A stretch of 49,103 nt of DNA. Source: Magnetococcales bacterium (GTDB lineage Bacteria; Pseudomonadota; Magnetococcia; Magnetococcales; UBA8363). A program made the translations under genes and the position numbers. This document shows, piece by piece, positions 9,453 through 17,965 of this stretch. The notes beneath the pieces were generated by a model. It did no database searches. It saw only the letters and a program-made list of their open reading frames with translations, and had not been told where the DNA came from. Numbering within the stretch: position 1 is the first letter of the stretch; each line of letters opens with the position of its first letter. The stretch spans positions 1 through 49,103 of the forward strand of contig JADFYU010000020.1 in NCBI GenBank assembly GCA_015232865.1, read 5' to 3'.

Positions 9453-9486
9453 AAAAGGGAGGGAAGAAAAACCCCTCCCTTTTTTT
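9453..9486 (+). terminator. Rho-independent terminator
   Basis: AAAAGGGAGGG (9453-9463) pairs perfectly with CCCTCCCTTTT (9473-9483), and the T run continues to 9486. It ends the USP-cotransporter transcript. Confidence 0.9.
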
Positions 9487-9660
9487 ATGCTCCGATGGTT
9501 GAAAATATCTCTGTTTTGGTTGGCTTGCCAAGGAATGTGTAACGGATAAAATCAGAAGGAAAAACGGGCCCATTTTTACCGGAAAAATGTTCTGACCATG
9601 GCGGATACTTTATATCTTTAAAATGAAGATTTCGACCGATTGACGAATTTTCCAGAGTGT

Positions 9661-9688
9661 GTGACAATGCTCGGGCTGGTGATATTGT
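9661..9688 (+). promoter_or_regulatory. candidate sigma-70 promoter for the SiaB-C-cyclase operon
   Basis: GTGACA, a 16-base gap and TATTGT, lying about 30 bases before the first gene of the operon. Both boxes are only moderate matches, so this is a suggestion. Confidence 0.3.
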
Positions 9689-9718
9689 GGACTCTCATGA
9701 AGAACAGGGGTAGACAGC

Positions 9719-10270
9719 ATGTTGGCACAAACGCACAACCAAATTCGTGAGCTGTTGCAGGACCAGGGAATCGTCTTCTGCTACAGTGGATACATGACAG
9801 AGTCCATTCTCTCCGGTATTGGCAAGGCAATCAAACAAAAGATGGAGTTGGAGGATACCGATACCAAGACTGTACGGGGGGTATTTAGCATTTTTGTCGA
9901 ACAGATGCAAAATGTCATCCGTTATTCTGCTGAACGGGAGCCTGAATCAGCACCCGAGAGTTCTGTCTTGAGTTACGGTCTTCTGACAGTAGGGCGGGAA
10001 GAAGGTAACTACTTCGTGACCTGTGGAAACAAGATTCAGCAAAGAGATGTGGCCCGACTGCATGACCAGTTGGCAACCATTCAAAAGATGGACCGAGACC
10101 AGTTGAAGGCACTCTACAAGCAAATTCTCAAAGGTGATGTTCCCGAGGGAAGCAAAGGGGCCGGGGTCGGGTTTGTTGATATTGCCAAAAAAGCAACTCG
10201 ACCCATAGAGTTTGACTTTCTACCATTGAGTGAAGAGTACGCCTATTTTTCACTAAAAGCCTACATTTGA
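9719..10270 (+). CDS. SiaB-family (DUF6272) protein kinase-like protein
   Basis: 183 residues. It resembles SiaB-type GHKL-fold proteins: an N-box-like helix VEQMQNVIRYSA and a G-box-like loop SKGAGVGFVDIAKKA near residues 141-155. In Pseudomonas SiaB phosphorylates SiaC, and the PP2C phosphatase SiaA reverses this. GGGG lies ~9 bases before the ATG. It is followed after 20 bases by a SiaC-like gene and then a nucleotidyl cyclase, and a SpoIIE/PP2C phosphatase is encoded downstream at 13186. The context makes a SiaB role likely. Cytoplasmic. Confidence 0.8.
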   Translation: MLAQTHNQIRELLQDQGIVFCYSGYMTESILSGIGKAIKQKMELEDTDTKTVRGVFSIFVEQMQNVIRYSAEREPESAPESSVLSYGLLTVGREEGNYFVTCGNKIQQRDVARLHDQLATIQKMDRDQLKALYKQILKGDVPEGSKGAGVGFVDIAKKATRPIEFDFLPLSEEYAYFSLKAYI

Positions 10271-10290
10271 TTTTAAATAGGGTAGAGGAC

Positions 10291-10677
10291 ATGGATAACA
10301 TAAAGATTGAAAAGACGGAACGTTCTCCTGAGCTGGATTTTAACTTTGAAGAAAATGTGTTCACCATTCGTGGAGAATCCTACCCGGAGGATGTGCCTGC
10401 TTTTTACGGCCCGCACATCGATGCCCTGGAAAATCACCTGGCCGGGATGGACTCAGGCTCCATCGGCTTCAACTTTGAATTGATTTATTTTAATTCAACA
10501 AGCGCCAAGATAATCATGCGCCTTTTTGACTTATTGGAGGATACGGCAGCCAGGGGGCTTGAGGTAACCATCAACTGGCGCTTCGATGCGGACGATGACA
10601 ATATGGAGGAGTTGGGAGAAGAATTTGGAGAAGATATTGAGGAAGCGACCTTTAATTTGATCAGTATCGATGCCTGA
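10291..10677 (+). CDS. SiaC-family (DUF1987) regulatory phosphoprotein
   Basis: 128 residues from ATG 10291 with GAGG just upstream; an in-frame TTG at 10267 is less likely. It matches the SiaC/DUF1987 fold: an early FTIRGESYPEDVPAFY segment and the conserved phosphorylation loop region FNSTSAKIIM (residues 67-76), whose Ser/Thr (S69, T70 or S71) are candidate acceptors by analogy with SiaC of Pseudomonas. The acidic Asp/Glu-rich stretch at about residues 103-121 is strong. In the known system the unphosphorylated protein binds and activates the diguanylate cyclase SiaD; here the next gene encodes a class III cyclase, which overlaps by 8 bases and is therefore the natural partner. Confidence 0.8.
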   Translation: MDNIKIEKTERSPELDFNFEENVFTIRGESYPEDVPAFYGPHIDALENHLAGMDSGSIGFNFELIYFNSTSAKIIMRLFDLLEDTAARGLEVTINWRFDADDDNMEELGEEFGEDIEEATFNLISIDA

Positions 10678-11737
10678 TGCCATGAGCTATGACGTCTTCA
10701 AAGAGGAGATGGAGTCAATCTCCCAAGCCCAGGAATTCTTGGATAGTGGTGAGATCAAGTCTGACAAGGTCAAACAGGAATTCTCAAAACTTCTAAAAAA
10801 CTATCAAAAGCAGATCAAATCTGCCAAGCGAATCATGCGTCTATCGGATCGCAATGAAAAAAATCTCAAACAGGTGACGACAACTCTGGATGAAAAAAAT
10901 GATATGCTCCAAGGGCTCTCCGTTAAGCTCTCCAAATATCTTTCTCCCCAGGTCTATGAATCTATTTTTAGCGGAGCAAAACAGGTCGAACTGAGTACGG
11001 AGAGAAAAAAACTGACTGTTTTCTTCTCTGACATCAAAGATTTTACCGGCACCACAGACGACCTGGAGCCGGAAGACATTACTTTTCTGGTCAATGATTA
11101 CCTCACTGAAATGTCCAAAATCGCTCTGAGATATGGTGCGACAATCGACAAGTTCATTGGCGACGCCATGTTGATATTTTTTGGCGATCCCACCACCAAA
11201 GGCGTTAAAGAAGACGCGGTTTCCTGTGTTCAAATGGCTATTGAAATGCAGCGCCATATGATGACGCTCCGGGCCAAATGGACCGAAATGGGCTTTGCCA
11301 GACCTTTTCAGATGCGGATTGGTATCAATACCGGATATTGTAATGTGGGTAATTTTGGCTCCGAAGAACGCATGGACTATACCATCATCGGTGGTGAGGT
11401 CAATCTGGCGGCCCGTCTGGAAGGGGTGTCCGACCCGGATGGAATCACCCTCTCCTACGAAACCTATGCCCTCGTCAAAGATTTCATTGATGCGGAAAAA
11501 GGGGAGCCGATCACCGTTAAAGGCATTCACAGAAAAATCACCCCCTATAAATTGATTGGCATCTATAAAGAGGTCAATAAGGATATCCGCTTTTTCCGGG
11601 TGGAAAATGATGGCATGAAGATATTTTTGGACTTTGACAGATTGGACGAGGAAAGCCGCTCGAAAGCCATTGAGGATATGGAAGCCGCAATTCAGCGACT
11701 ACAAGAACAAGAGGATGAGATTGCCAATCGGCATTGA
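10670..11737 (+). CDS. class III adenylate/guanylate cyclase
   Basis: 355 residues from ATG 10670, overlapping the SiaC-like gene; ATG 10682 is an alternative and neither has a clear Shine-Dalgarno. Residues ~1-95 are charged and probably coiled coil, with no membrane segment. The cyclase domain (about 108-285) keeps both metal-binding aspartates (FFSDIKDF and FIGDAML) and the transition-state Asn/Arg in VNLAARLE, so it looks catalytically competent. Product (cAMP or cGMP) cannot be decided by eye. Being soluble and coupled to siaB/siaC-like genes, it takes the place that the GGDEF protein SiaD occupies in Pseudomonas. A palindromic repeat starts at its stop codon. Confidence 0.88.
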   Translation: MPDAMSYDVFKEEMESISQAQEFLDSGEIKSDKVKQEFSKLLKNYQKQIKSAKRIMRLSDRNEKNLKQVTTTLDEKNDMLQGLSVKLSKYLSPQVYESIFSGAKQVELSTERKKLTVFFSDIKDFTGTTDDLEPEDITFLVNDYLTEMSKIALRYGATIDKFIGDAMLIFFGDPTTKGVKEDAVSCVQMAIEMQRHMMTLRAKWTEMGFARPFQMRIGINTGYCNVGNFGSEERMDYTIIGGEVNLAARLEGVSDPDGITLSYETYALVKDFIDAEKGEPITVKGIHRKITPYKLIGIYKEVNKDIRFFRVENDGMKIFLDFDRLDEESRSKAIEDMEAAIQRLQEQEDEIANRH

Positions 11738-11903
11738 ACCTAGATTCGGCAGTTGTTCGCATATCACTGGCACAACCTATTGATTCACCTGGCAAATCAG
11801 AAAAAAGTCTCCTCAGCAATAATGTAACTTCGATTTTTTCTGATTCACCCGATAAACCAATATGTTGCACCATTAATGCACGCCCAACTGCCGAATCTAG
11901 GTT
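11737..11903. repeat. palindromic MITE-like repeat, copy 1 (167 bp)
   Basis: The ends ACCTAGATTCGGCAGTTG (11738-11755) and CAACTGCCGAATCTAGGT (11885-11902) are a perfect inverted repeat, extended one base on each side. The inner halves also pair imperfectly (for example CAAATCAGAAAAAA against TTTTTTCTGATTC), so almost the whole element could fold into one long hairpin. It starts at the stop codon of the cyclase gene. No ORF of its own is convincing. Confidence 0.85.
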
Positions 11904-11965
11904 GAATGAGGGACTCCATATCGCCCGCCCCTGAATACCCGCCTTATAATCCGCTGACGCACGCC

Positions 11966-11981
11966 CGACTGCCGAATTAGG
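11966..11981. repeat. solo end of the palindromic repeat family
   Basis: CGACTGCCGAATTAGG matches the right end of the repeat family, 63 bases beyond copy 1. It may be a decayed second copy sharing the right end of copy 1. Confidence 0.5.
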
Positions 11982-12026
11982 GATAATGCCCGGATCAACT
12001 TCAGAAACATAAAGAAGGAAAATCCC

Positions 12027-13040
12027 ATGAAAGCAGTTGGATACCGGGTTACAGGCCCCATCGATTACGCCCATGCTCTGATCGATTTTGAGACGGAGAA
12101 ACCTCTGCCCACCGGCCATGACCTACTGGTTCGTATAGAGGCGATTTCGGTCAATCCGGTGGATTACAAAATACGCATGCGCCGTCCACCGGAGGCTGAC
12201 CAGTTAGCTGTATTGGGATGGGATGGAGTTGGCGAGGTTGTGGCAGTCGGTAATCAAGTCACACAATTCAAGCCGGGTGCGTTGGTCTGGTATGCCGGAT
12301 CCATCAATCGTCCAGGCACCAACTCCGAATACCACTTGGTGGATGAACGGATTGTCGGTCGTGCGCCGCAGTCTGTCTCAGCAGCCCAAGGGGCGGCCCT
12401 CCCTCTGACCTCCCTGACGGCTTACGAGATGTTGTTCGACCGTCTACGTGTAACCGACCCGGTACCCGGTGCCACACCAGCGGTGCTCATCATCGGTGGT
12501 TCGGGTGGCGTTGGCTCAATCACCATCCAGCTTTTACGAGCCTTGACCGATTTAACCGTCATTGCGACCGCCTCTCGTCCAGAAACACAGGCCTGGGCCG
12601 TCGAGTTGGGCGCACACCACGTCATCGACCACAGCCAACCGCTACCTGAACAGATGGAGGCCCTTGGCATCGGCCCTCCCGGCTTTGTCTTCTCGACCAC
12701 CCATTCGGACCACTATGCCGCTCAGGCCGCCGAACTGATCGCACCTCAGGGACGGTTTGGCCTCATCGACGACCCGGAAAATTTCAACATCATGCCCTTT
12801 AAGATCAAAGCTGTCTCCATTCACTGGGAGATGATGTTCACTCGATCGCTATTTCAAACCTCTGATATCGCACGCCAAGGTGAGATCCTCAATGAGGTTT
12901 CCGAACTATTGGATTCGGGCCGGATTCGCACTACAGCAACCGAAACCTTTGGTTTGATCAACGCAAAAAATCTAATACGCGCCCACGCAATCCTTGAAAG
13001 TGGAAAAGCCAAAGGCAAAATAGTTTTAGCCGGTTTTTGA
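12027..13040 (+). CDS. zinc-type alcohol dehydrogenase-like oxidoreductase (MDR superfamily)
   Basis: 337 residues, the usual length of MDR quinone reductase/alcohol dehydrogenase-like proteins (COG0604). It has a GroES-like N-terminal domain (SVNPVDYKIR, WDGVGEVVAVG) and a Rossmann NAD(P)H-binding domain with IIGGSGGVGSITIQL around residues 151-165, followed by YxVIATAS-like strands. The zinc-ligand cysteines of classical ADHs are absent, so it is probably an NADPH-dependent quinone or enone reductase of the YhdH/zinc-independent type. AAGAAGGAAA precedes the ATG. It interrupts the Sia-like genes and its link to them is unclear. Substrate unknown. Confidence 0.88.
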   Translation: MKAVGYRVTGPIDYAHALIDFETEKPLPTGHDLLVRIEAISVNPVDYKIRMRRPPEADQLAVLGWDGVGEVVAVGNQVTQFKPGALVWYAGSINRPGTNSEYHLVDERIVGRAPQSVSAAQGAALPLTSLTAYEMLFDRLRVTDPVPGATPAVLIIGGSGGVGSITIQLLRALTDLTVIATASRPETQAWAVELGAHHVIDHSQPLPEQMEALGIGPPGFVFSTTHSDHYAAQAAELIAPQGRFGLIDDPENFNIMPFKIKAVSIHWEMMFTRSLFQTSDIARQGEILNEVSELLDSGRIRTTATETFGLINAKNLIRAHAILESGKAKGKIVLAGF

Positions 13041-13133
13041 TGTTGCTCAAAATAGGCTCTATGGAGGCTGCTCAGCACGGTACTTGGGAATTAATAAATG
13101 GTTTTTGCAGGCTATTTAGGGCAAAATAACTTT

Positions 13134-13163
13134 TTGTGATGAGGGCTGGGAGTCTATTATAAT
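13134..13163 (+). promoter_or_regulatory. candidate sigma-70 promoter for the multi-sensor phosphatase
   Basis: TTGTGA, an 18-base gap and a perfect TATAAT, 22 bases before the start codon at 13186. The -10 box is strong and the -35 box weak. Confidence 0.45.
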
Positions 13164-13185
13164 TTTTCAGGGGTCAAACCCATCA

Positions 13186-16100
13186 ATGTTCAAAAATTCT
13201 GTTTCTGGTAGAGCTTTTTTGGTTTGTATCATTCTACTGGGCTTTTTCATCTCATCAGATGCCGCCGCTGTGGATGCTCAAACGGAAAAACCGTTAACCA
13301 TTGCGATTACAGGTGATTATCCGCCTTTCACTGTGGTCGCCCCCAATGGCGAACCCACTGGGTTGGTTGTCGAAATGTGGCGGTTTTGGAGCAAAATAAC
13401 AGGAATACCCATTCAATTTCGTATCACCGATTTGCAAGGCACCCTGGAGGGTCTGCGATCCGGTGAGGCCGATATTCATTCCGGCTTGTTTCGCAATAAA
13501 AGCCGCGCAGAATGGATGGCGTTTTCAGAGCCGATCCACGAGATTAAAACCGGGCTGTTTTTTAAAACAAATGGCCCGCCTCCCAGACCTTTGGACGCTA
13601 TGGTTGGCAGTACCGTTGGGACGGTCAAAGACTACTATCAACAGGACTATCTGCTCAAAAATTATCCAGACATCATAGTCAAACCCTTCAAAGATGGGAA
13701 AGAGTTGGTTTTGGCCTTACTCAATGGTGAAGTTGATGCCATTCTGAATGAAATACCGGCGGTAGAAGCGGATCTTGCTCGCTTTGCTTTAAGAGGCAGC
13801 CTGACCCATGGCAATGAAATTGCGTTCTCCAACCTGATGTTTGCCGGGGTCCTTAAAGGCAAGGATGAGTTGATCAACCTGATCAATGATGGTTTTTCAA
13901 AAATTCCCGTCAAGGATCTCGCCCTCCTGGAATCATTATGGCTGCCCGACCCCGATAGTCGTTTTATAGCGGGTCCCGATGGGGATATTCATTTTACACC
14001 ACAAGAGGAAAAATGGTTAGCTGATCATCCGGTCATTCGTATTGGGGTGACTACCTTCATCAAACCGGTGGATATTGTTGATGAGGCCGGAAACTATAGT
14101 GGTCTTAATGCCGACTTGATCGCTTTGTTGAATCAAAAGATTGGCGCAAATATCGTTCCTGAATTCCATGATAAATGGGGCGAGGTGGTTAGCAATGCGA
14201 TGTCCGGGAAGGTCGATGCCGCCTTGAGTCTCTCTCGCACTCCAGAGCGGGAACGACATCTATTGTTTACCAGGCCGTATGCCTATGACCCGATCATCGT
14301 CGTCGTTCCTCAGGCCAACGACCACTTTCACTCTTGGGAGGATTTAAAAAACAAGCGGGTTGTCGCAGTCAAAGGGATGGCCGTCATGGATGACCTCAAG
14401 AGCACCATGGACCAAGGCACCCTGATTTTGGCTGAAAATGAAACGGAAGCCTTGAAGGTTCTGCAGCGAGGAGAAGCAGAGGCTTTTGTTGGCTTTTTGA
14501 TTCCCTATGGCAACGCCCAACGCAACAGCCCGATACCGGGCATGAAGATTGTGGTTACCCGAAATACCGAAGGGGGATCTCTGCGGATTGGCGTACCCAG
14601 AAATCGACTCTATCTCTTCAGCATTCTTCGCAAGGGTTTGAGCACCATTACCCGAGAGGAGATGGCCAATGTCCGCAATCGATGGCTCTACCCCAAAGAA
14701 CAGGCCAACATACCCCAGATCGACTTGACGGATCAGGAAAAACGATGGCTGGCCAGACATCCGATGATTCGCATTGGGGTTGACCGGGCTTTTCCCCCCT
14801 TTGAATTTGTCGATAATAATAGCTACCAAGGTATCGCACCGGAATATCTAAAATTGATCGGTGAGCGTCTGGGTATTGAATTCAAGGTTGCACCCGGACT
14901 GACCTGGGAGAAGGTTTTGGCCGGACTGAAAAACCGAACCGTCGACATGGCTCCGATCATGACGAACACGGAAAAACGACGTCAATTTCTTGATTTTACA
15001 AAACCGTACCTCTCTTTTCCCACGGTCATTTTTACCCGGAACGATTTTCACCCGATCGAGGGACTTTCTGATTTGGCAGGCAAGAGCATTGCCATCCCCA
15101 AGGGGCATTCAGACGTTGAGATTACCAGAAAAAAATATCCAAACATTAAAATCGTCACCGTCAATAATGTCGCCGAAGCGTTAAATGCCGTTGTGACCGG
15201 AAAAGCCCAGGCCGCACATGGCAATTTTGCGGTTTACAACTATTTCATCCAAGAAAACAATATCACCAACCTAATCATTGCCGCCCCATCTGATGTGGCT
15301 GGTGGTGATCTGTCCATGGGGGTGCGGAATGATTGGCCGGAGTTTGTCGCAATTCTTGAAAAAGCCCTGGCATCGATTACCCGGACTGAGAGTCAAACCA
15401 TCCGCAGAAAATGGGTTGCCGACTCTTCTACCGGCCAAGATCCGCCCCTCGTCGACCTTACCCTGGAGGAACGACGGTGGTTGAAGAAAAACAAGAACTT
15501 TAGACTAGGAATTGACCCCTCCTGGGCGCCGTTTGAGTTTATCAATGAGCAGGGAGAATACAGCGGGATTAGCTCTGGTTATGTCGATCTGATCCGTACT
15601 CGACTGGGCATCTCCTTGGTTCCAAAGTTGGATCTCTCCTGGGCTGAAGCGATGGAGCAGGTCCAGTTGGGTAGAATTGATGTAATTTCCACCTTGGTCA
15701 AAACTCCGAAACGTGAAAAATTTCTCAATTTTACAAATCCATACACCTCATTTCCCATGGTCATCACAACCCGTAAGGACGCTCCGTACGTCGATAGTCT
15801 GGATAGCTTGGACGATAAAAAAGTTGGGGTCGTCAAAGGGTATGTAACGGGAGAGTTGATCAAGGAAAGTCATGAAACAATCAAACTTGTTCCATTTAAA
15901 AATCTGCTCGTGGGATTGCAGGCCCTAAACAAGGGTGAGATTGATGCGTTTGTCGACAACCTCATGACCATCACCCACGCCATTGACCGATCCAAACTAA
16001 ATGATCTTAAAATTGCCGCTCCCACCGAGTTTAAAATTGAGTTATCTATGGGCGTCCGGAAGGATCTGCCCGAGCTTGTTCCGATCTTGAACAAAGCCCT

Positions 16101-17517
16101 GGGAACCATTACCGAACGTGACCGGTCTGCCATTGTCAATACCTGGACAGCCATCCAGGTCAACCTGGGAACGGACTTGAAGACCATCGTTCTTTGGGCC
16201 ACTCCCATCATCCTGGTGGTATTGATTATCATCGCCCTGATCATTCGATGGAACCGACGACTGGGCCGAGAAGTTTTTGAACGAAAACAAGCTCAAGAGG
16301 GGTTGGCCAAAGAACGGGAGCTGTTGGAAACGGTTCTGGGCAGTATCCAACAAGGGTTGGTGGCCTATGATAAGGATTTACGTCTGATTATCAGTAATCG
16401 CCGTTTTAGTGAAATTAGAGAGGTGCCTGAAGAGTTGACCATACCCGGCACCTCTTTTTCAGACTTGATCCGACATGATGTCAACCGGGGTGAGTTTGGC
16501 CCATGCAACGTAGAAGAATTTATTGCTTTTCAGACCGAGCGGGCAAAAGAGTTCAAAGCCCATCATTTTGACCGGATCAGGCCCAACGGTACGGTAATCA
16601 AGATAGAAGGAGCCCCACTGCCGGGGGGTGGTTTTGTCAGTACCTTCTCGGATATTACCGCTCGCAAAAAAGCCGAGGCTGAGGAGAAATTATTACAGGC
16701 CCAACGCGATGATGCCCTACATGTCATCAGTGGCAGTATTCAGTATGCCAGCCGTATTCAACGCTCTATTCTGCCTGCAAAAAAGATTTTAGACACTCAG
16801 GTTGCCGATTATTTTGTGGTTTGGGAACCACGGGATACCGTCGGTGGGGATATGTACTGGTGTCGTCCCTGGGCAGACGGTTTGCTCATCATGCTGGGCG
16901 ATTGTACCGGACATGGTGTACCGGGCGCTTTCATGACCTTGATTTCAAATGGTGCCTTGGATGAAGCCTATCTGGAGACCCCCCCTGGTAATCCGGCTAT
17001 TTTACTGCAACGGGTACATCAACATATTCAAATCTCCTTGGGACAAGATCAAAAACAGGAAGCAGAAGGCTCGGATGATGGTATCGAGATTGGAGCCTGT
17101 TTTTTAAGTGGCGACAATCAAACCCTCACCTTTGCCGGCGCACGCTTTGAGTTGTTTATTCTGGAAGACGGAGAAATTTCAATCATCAAAGGGGTCAAAG
17201 CGGGGCTGGGTTACCGTTCTACTCCCCTGGATATTGAGTTTGTCAACCATACCATTGATCTCTCAGGACAGAAGACCTTTTATATGACGTCGGATGGTTT
17301 AATCGATCAAATCGGTGGAGAGAAAAACAGAGGGTTTGGAAAGCGGCGCTTCACCGCCCTGCTCACCGCCAACGGCCATCTTCCTTTGTCGGATCAAAAA
17401 GAGAGGATTCTCAAGACTTTATCTGACTATCAAGATTCTCAAAAACGACGGGACGATCTCTCCATAATTGGGTTTAAAAGCCATCCGCCTGTGGATCAAT
17501 CATTGACGGACGATTGA
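13186..17517 (+). CDS. four-SBP sensor / PAS / SpoIIE-PP2C phosphatase
   Basis: 1443 residues. A signal-type hydrophobic N-terminus (about 10-27) is followed by four tandem bacterial extracellular solute-binding family 3 domains (about 33-265, 278-505, 520-750 and 765-1000). The repeat starts are visible as WLADHPVIRIGV, WLARHPMIRIGV and WLKKNKNFRLGI. One membrane helix (about 1003-1025), a short coiled coil, a PAS domain (about 1042-1165) and a SpoIIE/PP2C-type Ser/Thr phosphatase (about 1200-1435) come next. The phosphatase keeps metal-binding aspartates in VGGDMYW and LGDCTGHGVPGAFM. The layout says periplasmic amino-acid-like ligands control dephosphorylation of a cytoplasmic protein. The SiaC-like protein encoded 2.5 kb upstream is the obvious candidate target, in the role of SiaA; that link is inferred. 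Confidence 0.9.
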   Translation: MFKNSVSGRAFLVCIILLGFFISSDAAAVDAQTEKPLTIAITGDYPPFTVVAPNGEPTGLVVEMWRFWSKITGIPIQFRITDLQGTLEGLRSGEADIHSGLFRNKSRAEWMAFSEPIHEIKTGLFFKTNGPPPRPLDAMVGSTVGTVKDYYQQDYLLKNYPDIIVKPFKDGKELVLALLNGEVDAILNEIPAVEADLARFALRGSLTHGNEIAFSNLMFAGVLKGKDELINLINDGFSKIPVKDLALLESLWLPDPDSRFIAGPDGDIHFTPQEEKWLADHPVIRIGVTTFIKPVDIVDEAGNYSGLNADLIALLNQKIGANIVPEFHDKWGEVVSNAMSGKVDAALSLSRTPERERHLLFTRPYAYDPIIVVVPQANDHFHSWEDLKNKRVVAVKGMAVMDDLKSTMDQGTLILAENETEALKVLQRGEAEAFVGFLIPYGNAQRNSPIPGMKIVVTRNTEGGSLRIGVPRNRLYLFSILRKGLSTITREEMANVRNRWLYPKEQANIPQIDLTDQEKRWLARHPMIRIGVDRAFPPFEFVDNNSYQGIAPEYLKLIGERLGIEFKVAPGLTWEKVLAGLKNRTVDMAPIMTNTEKRRQFLDFTKPYLSFPTVIFTRNDFHPIEGLSDLAGKSIAIPKGHSDVEITRKKYPNIKIVTVNNVAEALNAVVTGKAQAAHGNFAVYNYFIQENNITNLIIAAPSDVAGGDLSMGVRNDWPEFVAILEKALASITRTESQTIRRKWVADSSTGQDPPLVDLTLEERRWLKKNKNFRLGIDPSWAPFEFINEQGEYSGISSGYVDLIRTRLGISLVPKLDLSWAEAMEQVQLGRIDVISTLVKTPKREKFLNFTNPYTSFPMVITTRKDAPYVDSLDSLDDKKVGVVKGYVTGELIKESHETIKLVPFKNLLVGLQALNKGEIDAFVDNLMTITHAIDRSKLNDLKIAAPTEFKIELSMGVRKDLPELVPILNKALGTITERDRSAIVNTWTAIQVNLGTDLKTIVLWATPIILVVLIIIALIIRWNRRLGREVFERKQAQEGLAKERELLETVLGSIQQGLVAYDKDLRLIISNRRFSEIREVPEELTIPGTSFSDLIRHDVNRGEFGPCNVEEFIAFQTERAKEFKAHHFDRIRPNGTVIKIEGAPLPGGGFVSTFSDITARKKAEAEEKLLQAQRDDALHVISGSIQYASRIQRSILPAKKILDTQVADYFVVWEPRDTVGGDMYWCRPWADGLLIMLGDCTGHGVPGAFMTLISNGALDEAYLETPPGNPAILLQRVHQHIQISLGQDQKQEAEGSDDGIEIGACFLSGDNQTLTFAGARFELFILEDGEISIIKGVKAGLGYRSTPLDIEFVNHTIDLSGQKTFYMTSDGLIDQIGGEKNRGFGKRRFTALLTANGHLPLSDQKERILKTLSDYQDSQKRRDDLSIIGFKSHPPVDQSLTDD

Positions 17518-17568
17518 TTCTTTTTCTTAGCAGCCCAGAGTTGCATGAAGCCGATTTTTCTACCGGGC

Positions 17569-17594
17569 AAAAAAAAACCCGACCAAAGCCGGGT
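17569..17594 (-). terminator. Rho-independent terminator on the minus strand
   Basis: Read on the minus strand, ACCCGGC-TTTG-GTCGGGT forms a 7-bp stem (one G-T pair) with a 4-base loop, followed directly by nine T. It points away from the flanking plus-strand genes, so a minus-strand transcript must end here. Confidence 0.75.
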
Positions 17595-17681
17595 GTGAAT
17601 CAAACGATTCAGCTTGCAAAAATGAACATTCGTAAACCCTGTTTAATACAATCAATCAAACAACGCAACAGATACACATAA

Positions 17682-17795
17682 TCACCCCGAAGATTTCACA
17701 CAATCTTCACAAAACTCCTGTTTTTGTCTTTTTTTAGCGAGAGCATGGGGTATATTTTCTAACCGGTTTCCCTGCTTGGCCAGTTCTTGTTCCAT
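17682..17795 (-). CDS. possible small protein with a CxxC motif
   Basis: A 37-residue ORF starting MEQELAKQGN and ending EFCEDCVKSSG. AAAAGG lies 7 bases before the ATG, and an orphan minus-strand terminator lies 88 bases downstream; these are the reasons to take it seriously. It is highly charged and Lys/Glu-rich, with one CxxC that could bind a metal in a dimer. No family was recognised. The frame stays open upstream to 17876 (64 residues). It could instead be a non-coding RNA served by the same terminator. Confidence 0.35.
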   Translation of the reverse strand: MEQELAKQGNRLENIPHALAKKRQKQEFCEDCVKSSG

Positions 17796-17965
17796 TGTTA
17801 GACCTTTTAGAGCATACTGACTTGAGCGGATCGGTGTAAAACTCTTCAGACTGGACAGATTCCCAAAAAACAACACGGTACCGGTGGCCCAATTAAGAAC
17901 GGACCTGTCAGCCCTCTACTCATTCAAACTTTTTTGGCAAACATTGATTTTAGGGAAACTCCAAC

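Larger units (their letters stand above)
17518..17965. other. 448-bp region with a minus-strand terminator and a possible small gene
   Basis: Between the phosphatase gene and the Cus operon. It holds a minus-strand Rho-independent terminator (17569-17594) and a possible 37-residue minus-strand gene (17682-17795), listed separately. AGGGAAA at about 17952 is a ribosome binding site for the gene at 17966. No clear CueR-type operator was recognised. Confidence 0.4.

Noticed and set aside
10841..11530. 229-codon minus-strand ORF
   Set aside because: Antisense to the class III cyclase, which has full catalytic motifs.
11574..12119. 181-codon minus-strand ORF, and a 66-codon plus-strand ORF at 11734-11934
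   Set aside because: Both read through the palindromic repeat and into flanking genes, with no ribosome binding site or recognisable protein. They are shadows of repeat DNA.
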